The translations under genes were made by a program, and so were the position numbers. Below, piece by piece: positions 1 through 4,781 of a DNA stretch of 5,980 nucleotides; within the stretch, counting starts at the first letter, position 1; every line of letters begins with the position of its first letter. The notes beneath the pieces were generated by a model. The model was not told the DNA's origin, ran no database searches, and worked only from the letters and a program-made list of their open reading frames with translations. This stretch comes from an uncultured Spirochaetales bacterium (lineage in GTDB: Bacteria; Spirochaetota; Spirochaetia; Sphaerochaetales; Sphaerochaetaceae): NCBI GenBank assembly GCA_934276695.1, contig CAKQTF010000073.1:1-5980 (forward strand). The letters run 5' to 3'.

Positions 1-348
1 CTGCACGAGCGCCGGAGTTATAAGCGCAAAAGAGCCTGCCTGCAATATCTGCGCTGCGTACAGTCCCGGTATGCCCGGCGAGAGCGCGATGGCCAGAGCG
101 CGCAGCACGAACATCATGGCCGCAAAGCGTATCGTTGACGAGCATCTGATACGCCGCGTGATCCTTTCATACATCAGCATGACCGGAATCTCCAGCAGCG
201 CCATCACGCCGTTGATGCTGCCCATGTCGGAGGAGTCGCCCCCGACGTTGCGCACGATGTTTATCATAAAGTTCGTTATCAGGTTATGCGTGAAGAACAG
301 CACTGCCACACCCAGCAGCATCATGCAGAAGCGAAATACCGAAGCCAT
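1..348 (-). CDS. MFS permease, C-terminal half only (partial, probably 5'-truncated)
   Basis: The minus strand is open from a possible ATG at 348 to the left edge (116 codons seen). The product is strongly hydrophobic, with four likely membrane segments at residues 6-30, 42-62, 75-91 and 95-115. A glycine/aspartate loop (VGGDSSDMG, 35-43) is followed by an EIP motif (53-55) in the next helix. This pattern matches the second half (TM7 onward) of the MFS_1-like / phenylpropionate-permease type of major facilitator, usually about 400 residues, that imports sugars or small acids by proton symport. The twelve-helix family should have six more helices before residue 6. Instead the frame runs only 15 codons upstream of 348 to a TAA at about 393-395, with no hydrophobic sequence, so the N-terminal half is missing. 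No Shine-Dalgarno precedes 348. Six of eight arginines are CGN and GCG is the commonest alanine codon, unlike the genes to the right, which use AGA/AGG and GCA. It is either a pseudogene remnant at a rearrangement or one side of a chimeric join. The substrate cannot be told. Confidence 0.72.
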   Translation of the reverse strand, partial: MASVFRFCMMLLGVAVLFFTHNLITNFMINIVRNVGGDSSDMGSINGVMALLEIPVMLMYERITRRIRCSSTIRFAAMMFVLRALAIALSPGIPGLYAAQILQAGSFALITPALVQ

Positions 349-367
349 CTGAGACTCAGACAGATGG
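345..367. repeat. Compact inverted repeat at the gene-truncation junction
   Basis: A perfect 7-bp inverted repeat, CCATCTG (345-351) and CAGATGG (361-367), is separated by 9 bases. Within it lies a second overlapping palindrome, CTGAG-A-CTCAG (349-359). The element sits where the GC-rich permease fragment ends and the AT-richer repeat-protein frame begins. It has no T-tract on either strand, so it is not a terminator. It may be a recombination scar, a fold-back chimera join, or chance. Confidence 0.5.
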
Positions 368-404
368 AGTATCCAGCAGCGGTGACCGCGGAGTTACTGC
401 GAAT

Positions 405-1805
405 ATGGAAATACTGGGTTTCTTCGAGTATATCCCATTCGAAGATATCAGCAATGACAAATCGAGATTCATCAGCCTCTTTAGCAATAATATCGGACCT
501 AGGCTGCGCGGGAATAATATGCTTCTGAACCTGGCCTTTGCAAAAGAAGGGAAAACTGACTCGCTTTTAGACGAACCCTATCTTGAAATTGATGGAAATG
601 AAATCAGAAGACAACAGATATTCCCGCCAAGTGTGTCTATAGATGATCTTGATGTATCATCTGTTTCCTTTGATCTGGATAAACCCGAAAACACTCTGAA
701 TGCCAGCATTGACAGCCTGTCATTCACGCTGAAGCTTACAGACCCAGTGCAGCATTCAATCACAGTGAATATGAGTGCCTGGTTCTCATGCTCTGTATAT
801 CCTGATCCTGAAAGAGGCGGAGAATACTTCATCGATTATACGAAGCCTTTAGATCTGGATGTCATAATGGATGGTGCAAGATGGAAGCATTTCCGGTATG
901 ATCCGGTTACTTATAAGGCATATTATGACGGATCAGAGTATCTATTAGCATACACAATAAGATTCGATTCAGATGGAGGGACTGCTGCCGAACCATATAC
1001 TGTAGGTTATTATGATGACTGCACAGTATATGCAGAAGACCTGCCGGTTCCAGCAAAAGACGGATATCTTTTCAGGGGATGGATGACAGAAGATGGCACA
1101 GCAATCCCTTCTAGAGAAGACAGCTCTTCATCATACTTCGTCACAGATGACATGATGCTGCATGCAGTCTACTATACAGAAGCACCGGCAGAACTTAATG
1201 GCGAGATATATTCTACTTACAAGCTGTCTGGAATACTCAGAAATGCCAGTGATGCTGGAGGAGATACAACTTCCGGAGATAGTTTCTCCAGGATAACACA
1301 GATCCTGAATGAGGAGAATCTGTTCGATCTGATGCTGATTACACTAGGAAAGACAGACTCATTCGGTTCATCCTCATATATTGAGGTCGATAATAAAAGA
1401 TATTACAGGACAAAGAATGCTGAGGATCCAGACGGAGCTATCTGTGGCACTGATTTCAACTATGCCATAGAAGACGGCGAAGGGAGATCCACTGGCTGGT
1501 CATCAACCGCTGATGAAAGCATTGTTGTCGAGTTTAAATACGCAGTGAAGATAACAGATCCTGATGGGACTCTGATAACAAGTATTCCTGTACACATATT
1601 ATATGCATCAATGAAAGTCATCTCACACGATAATGAATCAGGACGGATCAAAGACAGATTATCATTAGAACTGGCCTTCACTGATCAATATGATAGCAGC
1701 ATAGAAATAAAAAGGGCATTTGAACTGAGATTCAGCGAAGACGATGGAATCTACGGAGATTACTTCTTTGACCCGGCTGAGTACATTGCACTTGAATGCA
1801 GATGA
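405..1805 (+). CDS. InlB B-repeat (Listeria-Bacteroides repeat) protein with a duplicated flanking domain, 5' end probably lost
   Basis: The frame encodes 466 residues of unknown function. Residues 183-258 form one Listeria-Bacteroides (InlB B / Flg_new) repeat: a FDSDGGT start, a YLFRGWMTEDGT centre and a LHAVYYT end. This beta-grasp-like module is common in surface proteins of anaerobes. The repeat is flanked by two diverged copies of another domain, about residues 20-172 and 290-463. They share GKTDS followed by Y(L/I)E(I/V)D, then a K(L/I)TDP strand, and end in (R/F)(Y/F)DP(V/A)(T/E)Y. The protein is acidic, serine-rich and probably extracytoplasmic. However, the first in-frame ATG (405) has no signal peptide or lipobox after it and no Shine-Dalgarno before it. 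The frame is open upstream only to a TGA at 291-293, and the codons between are mostly antisense to the permease. The real start and export signal have therefore probably been removed at the 345-405 junction. Codon use matches the rest of the window, not the permease. There is no clear plus-strand terminator after it. The InlB repeat call is firm; the function is not. Confidence 0.75.
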   Translation: MEILGFFEYIPFEDISNDKSRFISLFSNNIGPRLRGNNMLLNLAFAKEGKTDSLLDEPYLEIDGNEIRRQQIFPPSVSIDDLDVSSVSFDLDKPENTLNASIDSLSFTLKLTDPVQHSITVNMSAWFSCSVYPDPERGGEYFIDYTKPLDLDVIMDGARWKHFRYDPVTYKAYYDGSEYLLAYTIRFDSDGGTAAEPYTVGYYDDCTVYAEDLPVPAKDGYLFRGWMTEDGTAIPSREDSSSSYFVTDDMMLHAVYYTEAPAELNGEIYSTYKLSGILRNASDAGGDTTSGDSFSRITQILNEENLFDLMLITLGKTDSFGSSSYIEVDNKRYYRTKNAEDPDGAICGTDFNYAIEDGEGRSTGWSSTADESIVVEFKYAVKITDPDGTLITSIPVHILYASMKVISHDNESGRIKDRLSLELAFTDQYDSSIEIKRAFELRFSEDDGIYGDYFFDPAEYIALECR

Positions 1806-1830
1806 AGCTAGCTGACATTTGAACCTCAGT

Positions 1831-1863
1831 CTGGAGATATCCAGTCAAAGGACAGTCCCCTTT
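1831..1863. repeat. Two small adjacent palindromes, the second REP-like (GGAC-A-GTCC)
   Basis: CTGGA-GATA-TCCAG (1831-1844) is followed by AAAGGACAGTCCCCTTT (1847-1863), which can fold through GGAC-A-GTCC or through AAAGG/CCTTT. Neither is followed by a T-tract, so they are not intrinsic terminators for the plus-strand gene ending at 1805. The second resembles the short palindromic intergenic repeats (REP type) scattered in many genomes; that resemblance is an inference from a single copy. Confidence 0.4.
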
Positions 1864-1874
1864 CCGCTGCTGAG

Positions 1875-1909
1875 AAAAAACTCCTCTGGAAGGGGGAGTC
1901 CCAGAGGAG
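1875..1909 (-). terminator. Rho-independent terminator of the minus-strand lipoprotein gene
   Basis: CTCCTCTGG (1881-1889) and CCAGAGGAG (1901-1909) form a perfect 9-bp GC-rich stem with an 11-base loop. The six A residues at 1875-1880 read as a T-tract immediately after the stem on the minus strand. It lies 27 bp beyond the stop at 1937-1939, so it ends the broken lipoprotein gene. On the plus strand the T-tract is absent, so it is weaker for the 405-1805 gene. Confidence 0.88.
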
Positions 1910-1936
1910 AAACACATTCATGTGTTAAAGCAGAAC

Positions 1937-2143
1937 TCATTCTGCATCTGACTTAAGCTCGATTATTGCCCAGTCAAGATCAGTGCCAGCCTCATCAGCT
2001 ACCTGCAGCCAGATGGATGGAGCGAACCTGGCATCATCAAGGAGTGCTGTATCAAATGAGAGCTTTGATGTTATCTTCCATGTATCAGCAGCGCTCATAG
2101 CATCTGTTGAATCTGTCAGCTGCATCATCTGCAATATTGGCAT
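1937..2143 (-). pseudogene. Out-of-frame C-terminal segment of the lipoprotein gene
   Basis: This minus-strand frame continues the upstream lipoprotein coding sequence in the +1 frame. The upstream frame reads acidic alanine/aspartate codons and then nine unlike residues before a TGA. This frame carries on with STDAMSAADTWKITSKLSFD and a tryptophan-containing, beta-rich tail ending IIELKSDAE. Its frame is closed upstream by a TGA at about 2154, and its first ATG (2143) lies inside the upstream gene without a Shine-Dalgarno, so independent translation is unlikely. Joining the frames near 2114 gives a lipoprotein of about 219 residues. The strong terminator just after 1937 fits this being the true 3' end of that gene. 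Confidence 0.7.
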
Positions 2144-2597
2144 CGGTTGTTGTCAGTGACACTTTGCCGCCAGCTATTGCGAATGCCTTCGGTGCTGTTC
2201 TGTCTACCTCCCAGCCATCAGCAGAGACAGCAGTCCCATTCACAGCAGGAAGCGTCCATTCAACTGTGTATTCCTTGCCATTGCTGAGAGACTGGAGGAT
2301 GATTGAGCTTACTTTGGTCTTACCAACTAACGAACCGCTATCATCCTTAATCGCATAGCTATGTATCTTCTCACCATCAACAGTTAGACTGATTATGCCT
2401 TTATCAAAAGAGAGCTCAAGGCTGTACCCACCACCGGATGCCCTCTTCGCAGTCTTTACCCAGAGTCCAGGATCATTGGAATCCCACCCATAGAATGTGC
2501 CCTTGTATTCAGCAGCTGGCTGCGGTGCAGAATTGCTGCAGGATGCAATGATGAATACCAATGCAATGGCAAGAATGACAGAAATAGCTTTTCTCAT
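2085..2597 (-). CDS. Small secreted lipoprotein of unknown function, frameshifted near its C-terminal quarter
   Basis: The start at 2597 is supported by an AAAAGGAGAG Shine-Dalgarno 8-9 bases upstream. Residues 1-20 are a lipoprotein signal: charged MRK, a hydrophobic core, and the lipobox I17-A18-S19-C20, so the mature protein would be lipid-anchored in the envelope. The mature part starts with a short S/A/P linker, then alternating polar/hydrophobic strands (for example YSLELSFDKGIISLTVDGEK) that suggest an all-beta fold. No family is recognised. As sequenced it ends after 170 residues, but the last nine residues look out of frame. The downstream +1 frame (to 1937) continues the protein to about 219 residues. 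One extra base somewhere between about 2085 and 2155 would explain this, as a real mutation or a sequencing/assembly error. It is separated from the tRNA gene upstream by a terminator, so it is probably transcribed alone. Confidence 0.8.
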   Translation of the reverse strand: MRKAISVILAIALVFIIASCSNSAPQPAAEYKGTFYGWDSNDPGLWVKTAKRASGGGYSLELSFDKGIISLTVDGEKIHSYAIKDDSGSLVGKTKVSSIILQSLSNGKEYTVEWTLPAVNGTAVSADGWEVDRTAPKAFAIAGGKVSLTTTDANIADDAADRFNRCYERC

Positions 2598-2603
2598 GCT
2601 ACA

Positions 2604-2614
2604 CTCTCCTTTTT
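2604..2614 (-). promoter_or_regulatory. Ribosome binding site of the lipoprotein gene
   Basis: On the minus strand the sequence reads AAAAAGGAGAG, ending seven bases or so before the ATG at 2597. It is the clearest Shine-Dalgarno in the window and fixes that start. Confidence 0.8.
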
Positions 2615-2622
2615 AGTATTGA

Positions 2623-2656
2623 TTCATACCAAGAATCCCCCGTTCTATTCTGTCAA
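2623..2656 (-). promoter_or_regulatory. Weak promoter candidate for the lipoprotein gene
   Basis: On the minus strand there is a perfect TTGACA (2651-2656), and further down an extended -10-like TGG-TATGAA (hexamer at 2623-2628). The 22-base spacing is too long for a standard sigma-70 pair. Either the -35 match is incidental and the extended -10 works alone, or the true -10 is another weak hexamer. Confidence 0.3.
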
Positions 2657-2707
2657 TTTTTTTCGTTTTCTTTACGCTATTTTTATGTTAAGAATTTATA
2701 GAATAAT

Positions 2708-2737
2708 AAAAAAACCAGAACCTATCTCAGATTCTGG
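2708..2737 (-). terminator. Rho-independent terminator of tRNA-Cys
   Basis: On the minus strand CCAGAA (2737-2732) pairs with TTCTGG (2720-2715) across an 11-base loop and is followed by seven T residues (2714-2708). It begins 10 bases after the tRNA 3' end, so the tRNA is a single-gene transcript and does not read into the lipoprotein gene. Confidence 0.87.
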
Positions 2738-2746
2738 CTTACCGCA

Positions 2747-2820
2747 AGGTGTCGATCGGATTCGAACCGATGAAAAACGGTTTTGCAGACCGTCCCCTTA
2801 GGCCACTCGGGCACGACACC
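2747..2820 (-). tRNA. tRNA-Cys (anticodon GCA)
   Basis: Read on the minus strand, the acceptor stem GGTGTCG pairs perfectly with CGACACC. The D-arm is CCC/GGG around an AGTGGCCTAA-type loop. The anticodon stem ACGGT/ACCGT holds loop CTGCAAA with anticodon GCA. The variable loop is five bases and the T-arm is ATCGG-TTCGAAT-CCGAT. The discriminator base is T (U73), the known identity base for cysteine tRNAs. Total length is 74 bases. CCA is not encoded (the next bases are TGCGG), so the CCA-adding enzyme must complete it. A promoter and a terminator flank it closely. Confidence 0.96.
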
Positions 2821-2837
2821 ATATGAATGCTTTTCTT

Positions 2838-2866
2838 AATCTATCAGAGAGAGAGGATAAAATCAA
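2838..2866 (-). promoter_or_regulatory. Promoter of tRNA-Cys
   Basis: On the minus strand TTGATT (2866-2861) and TAGATT (2843-2838) are separated by exactly 17 bases and lie 17 bases before the mature tRNA 5' end. Each hexamer matches the sigma-70 consensus in 4 of 6 positions. Confidence 0.55.
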
Positions 2867-2902
2867 GGGGTAATATTAATCAGTGAGCTATGCAGCAATC
2901 AT

Positions 2903-2931
2903 TTGACTTCTTACCTCCAGAGCCTTAACCT
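2903..2931 (+). promoter_or_regulatory. Promoter candidate placing the transcript start at the ATG of the barrel gene
   Basis: TTGACT (2903-2908) matches the -35 consensus in 5 of 6 positions. After exactly 17 bases comes TAACCT (2926-2931), which keeps the three most conserved -10 positions (T, A and the final T). A start seven bases downstream falls on 2938, the A of the ATG. There is no Shine-Dalgarno between 2915 and 2937. The -10 match is weak overall. Confidence 0.4.
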
Positions 2932-2937
2932 TAAAAC

Positions 2938-3534
2938 ATGAAAAAGACATTTTTAGCATTATTATTGATAGTGTGCGTTGCAGCATCATCTCTCACTGCA
3001 GGGGATATGGATTTCGTATCTGCAAACCTTTCCGGAGGATTCAGCCTGATCCAGAAGCTTCCTTCATTCGGAGGAAATGCAAAGTACCAGTATGCAGCCC
3101 AGATTGACCGGCATGCTTATTTCGGAATCGGAAGCAGCACTGAGTTTGATTTCCTTTTCCCGAACAACGACCTTAATGTAGCTGTGGCTGTGTCAGCAGG
3201 GCCTGTAATCGTGATTGCTCCTGATGCAAGGAGCACTGTGAACATAATGCTTGGGCCAGCAATCTATGCAGAGACAGGCAGAGCAAACAGCGGCACGAAA
3301 TATGACTATGCAACAATCGGAATCACAGCTGATGCATTCTACACATATTATCCAGGCTCATACACTGCACTCGGACTCACAATCGGAGCAACAGGATACC
3401 TGTTCTTCACGAATTTTGCAGACAGGACATCTTCCTCAAACAGAATCACAGGAGACATCAAGGGATACGTTGGCTTCACATGGAGAAGCGGCGACCTTCC
3501 TGAGCCGGCAGGCAGCAGCTATCTGGTTTACTGA
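2938..3534 (+). CDS. Secreted protein, probable small outer-membrane beta-barrel
   Basis: The product has 198 residues. It begins with a typical Sec signal peptide: MKK, a hydrophobic core, and a likely signal peptidase I site after L19-T20-A21. There is no lipobox cysteine near the site. The mature part is made of alternating-polarity, glycine- and aromatic-rich stretches of 8-12 residues (YAAQIDRHAYFGIGSS, VAVAVSAGPVIVIAP, TALGLTIGATGYLFF, GDIKGYVGFTW) separated by polar turns. This is the pattern of an eight-stranded-type outer-membrane barrel. No specific family is recognised; a periplasmic beta-protein is possible. The start lacks a Shine-Dalgarno, but a promoter-like pair is spaced so that transcription would begin at the ATG. 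Its 3' end overlaps the convergent gene by 7 bp. It is transcribed alone. Confidence 0.85.
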   Translation: MKKTFLALLLIVCVAASSLTAGDMDFVSANLSGGFSLIQKLPSFGGNAKYQYAAQIDRHAYFGIGSSTEFDFLFPNNDLNVAVAVSAGPVIVIAPDARSTVNIMLGPAIYAETGRANSGTKYDYATIGITADAFYTYYPGSYTALGLTIGATGYLFFTNFADRTSSSNRITGDIKGYVGFTWRSGDLPEPAGSSYLVY

Positions 3535-3544
3535 TTGCTGCCTG
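3509..3544. terminator. Hairpin spanning both stop codons of the convergent gene pair
   Basis: CAGGCAGCA (3509-3517) and TGCTGCCTG (3536-3544) form a perfect 9-bp inverted repeat whose 18-base loop contains the TGA of the plus gene (3532-3534) and the TAA of the minus gene (3528-3530). No T-tract follows on either strand, so it is not a standard intrinsic terminator. A second, weaker stem AAGCCT/AGGCTT (3545-3566), followed by a moderately T-rich stretch, could help end the plus transcript. Confidence 0.4.
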
Positions 3545-4712
3545 AAGCCTGGAAGAACAGAGGCTTTGCTATTCTCTTAAGCGCAGAGAATGATGTATCG
3601 GCCTTGATGAATGCATAGCTCTTTGTTCTTTTCAGGAGAAAGCCCTTGGGTGTTATTGTATTGGAGTAGTACCCGAGGCTTATCCTTGGGTTATCATAGC
3701 TTTCAAATGCATTGCCGATATATAAGTTCCTTGATTCACCTGGCTCCAATGCAAAATTATCCGAGCCCTTAGGTCCTGAGTTGAAGCCTATTGAGACTGC
3801 ATTCACCTGCGGTGTCGCACCATCAAAGAGAGCCCATGGAGCATCCATCCTGCCATAATAGTTCTCACAGATAGCGACATCCGGGAATGCATATTCATCC
3901 TCTGCTGCCACACTTGGCGTGAATGCAATATACACCATCTGATTCTGAGGATTGATCACTGTGATCCAGTTTGCCTTCCCTTCATCAGACAGCTTTCCGA
4001 TCATATAGTCATAAGTGCCTGAAGGCGGCGGGACAACAGAGACATCAGCATTGCCTCCTCCTGCAAGAGGAGCCTTCTTAAGGCTCTCAAACACTATGCC
4101 TGGCTCCAGCCTGTTCACACCGCTCTCTCTCCTTGAAAGCGGATATGAAGAGAAATAGCGCGCATTTGTGCCTATGAAGGAGCCAGTCTCGATCAGCGGT
4201 GATGATAGCATGCTTATCCATGACGGATTGCCTCTGAGGACTTCGTCCCCTGTATTCGTGATCCTGATTGCAGTATAAAGCACATTGTTATCGGGAAGGA
4301 CAACATCCACACGCCCGATATGGAACCTGTTGCCGATCTCACGGGATTTCATCTCAGAGTACTTCCAGAGCGCGGAATACTCATCCTCGATGCCATAACG
4401 CCTCAGCATCCAGTATGTCCCTGTAGTATTGACATGGTCATCCTGTCCATCCGGGAAGCTGAAATACGCCCCGCCTGCCTGATAAAGCCCCTGCTTCTGC
4501 TGCCACCATACGCTGTTCTCATCAGAGAACACGCCTGAGCCGGTCCCCCGGAAATACGGGAGGGAGAGAGGTGAGACAACTGCCCCGCTCGGCATTCTTG
4601 CACTGATCTCAAGCGCGACCTCACCCTGATCCTCAATCACAGAGCTGAATGTGCCATTCGACATGTAAGTTGCATATCTTCCTTCCCAGAGAGCGAGGCG
4701 TCTAATATCCAT
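3528..4712 (-). CDS. Uncharacterised cytoplasmic protein, possibly galactose-mutarotase-like beta-sandwich, divergent from GH36
   Basis: The start at 4712 is preceded by AAAGGG eight bases upstream. The 394 residues have no signal peptide or membrane segment, so the protein is probably cytoplasmic. I do not recognise the family. It is aromatic- and glycine-rich with many short strands. Landmarks are LWEGRYATYMSNG (8-20), IEDQGEV (26-32), LPYFRGTG (51-58), DENSVWW (64-70), WMLRRYG (101-107), a strand ITNTGDEVL (151-159) followed by NPSWISML (162-169), and LEPGES (322-327). The NTGDE...NP.W and PGES elements recall the galactose-mutarotase-like fold of aldose epimerases and of accessory beta-sandwiches in glycosidases. 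However, the histidine that aldose epimerases carry after that NP.W-like turn is absent, so epimerase activity is not supported. Sharing a promoter region with an alpha-galactosidase suggests a role with galactosides, such as sugar binding or modification. It ends by overlapping the barrel gene by 7 bp. Confidence 0.85.
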   Translation of the reverse strand: MDIRRLALWEGRYATYMSNGTFSSVIEDQGEVALEISARMPSGAVVSPLSLPYFRGTGSGVFSDENSVWWQQKQGLYQAGGAYFSFPDGQDDHVNTTGTYWMLRRYGIEDEYSALWKYSEMKSREIGNRFHIGRVDVVLPDNNVLYTAIRITNTGDEVLRGNPSWISMLSSPLIETGSFIGTNARYFSSYPLSRRESGVNRLEPGIVFESLKKAPLAGGGNADVSVVPPPSGTYDYMIGKLSDEGKANWITVINPQNQMVYIAFTPSVAAEDEYAFPDVAICENYYGRMDAPWALFDGATPQVNAVSIGFNSGPKGSDNFALEPGESRNLYIGNAFESYDNPRISLGYYSNTITPKGFLLKRTKSYAFIKADTSFSALKRIAKPLFFQASGSNQ

Positions 4713-4781
4713 TTGGCAAACCCTTTCACTTAGACTAATATTGACTTACTATTATCTTAATATATTTTTCCGAGGCTAGCT
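4713..4781. promoter_or_regulatory. Divergent promoter region between the 394-residue gene and GH36
   Basis: These 69 AT-rich bases must carry both promoters. For the plus strand, TTGACT (4741-4746), 16 bases and TATTTT (4763-4768) is one candidate, but it leaves only a 6-8 base leader. TATTAT (4750-4755) is a better -10 without a clear -35. GAGG (4772-4775) six bases before the ATG is a modest Shine-Dalgarno for GH36. For the minus strand, TTAAGA and TAGTCT lie 17 bases apart, and AAAGGG is the ribosome site. The direct repeat GACT-AATATT-GACT (4733-4746) overlaps both candidates and could be an operator. No longer palindrome is present. Confidence 0.45.

Noticed and set aside
71..528. Plus-strand open frames at 71-352 and 286-528
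   Set aside because: They are antisense to the permease fragment or out of frame with the repeat protein, and their translations lack any domain, export signal or ribosome site.
578..1917. Minus-strand open frames inside and just after the repeat-protein gene
   Set aside because: They lie antisense to a gene with a recognisable InlB repeat or across a terminator hairpin, and their products are low-complexity shadows.
2085..2155. Programmed ribosomal frameshift in the lipoprotein gene
   Set aside because: I see no slippery heptamer, internal Shine-Dalgarno at the right spacing, or stimulatory hairpin in the overlap. A mutation or sequence error is simpler.
2619..2801. Plus-strand 60-codon open frame over the tRNA region
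   Set aside because: It runs through the tRNA-Cys gene and its terminator on the opposite strand; there is no Shine-Dalgarno.
2747..2820. tRNA-Cys as an integration site of a mobile element
   Set aside because: There is no integrase and no second copy of the tRNA 3' end within the window, and the flanking promoter and terminator look undisturbed.
2911..2920. TACCTCC upstream of the barrel gene as a ribosome binding site
   Set aside because: It has the anti-Shine-Dalgarno sense, not the Shine-Dalgarno sense, so it cannot pair with 16S rRNA.
3528..4712. Calling the 394-residue protein an aldose 1-epimerase
   Set aside because: The characteristic histidine motif is missing and the length and most motifs differ. 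Only a loose fold-level resemblance is supported.
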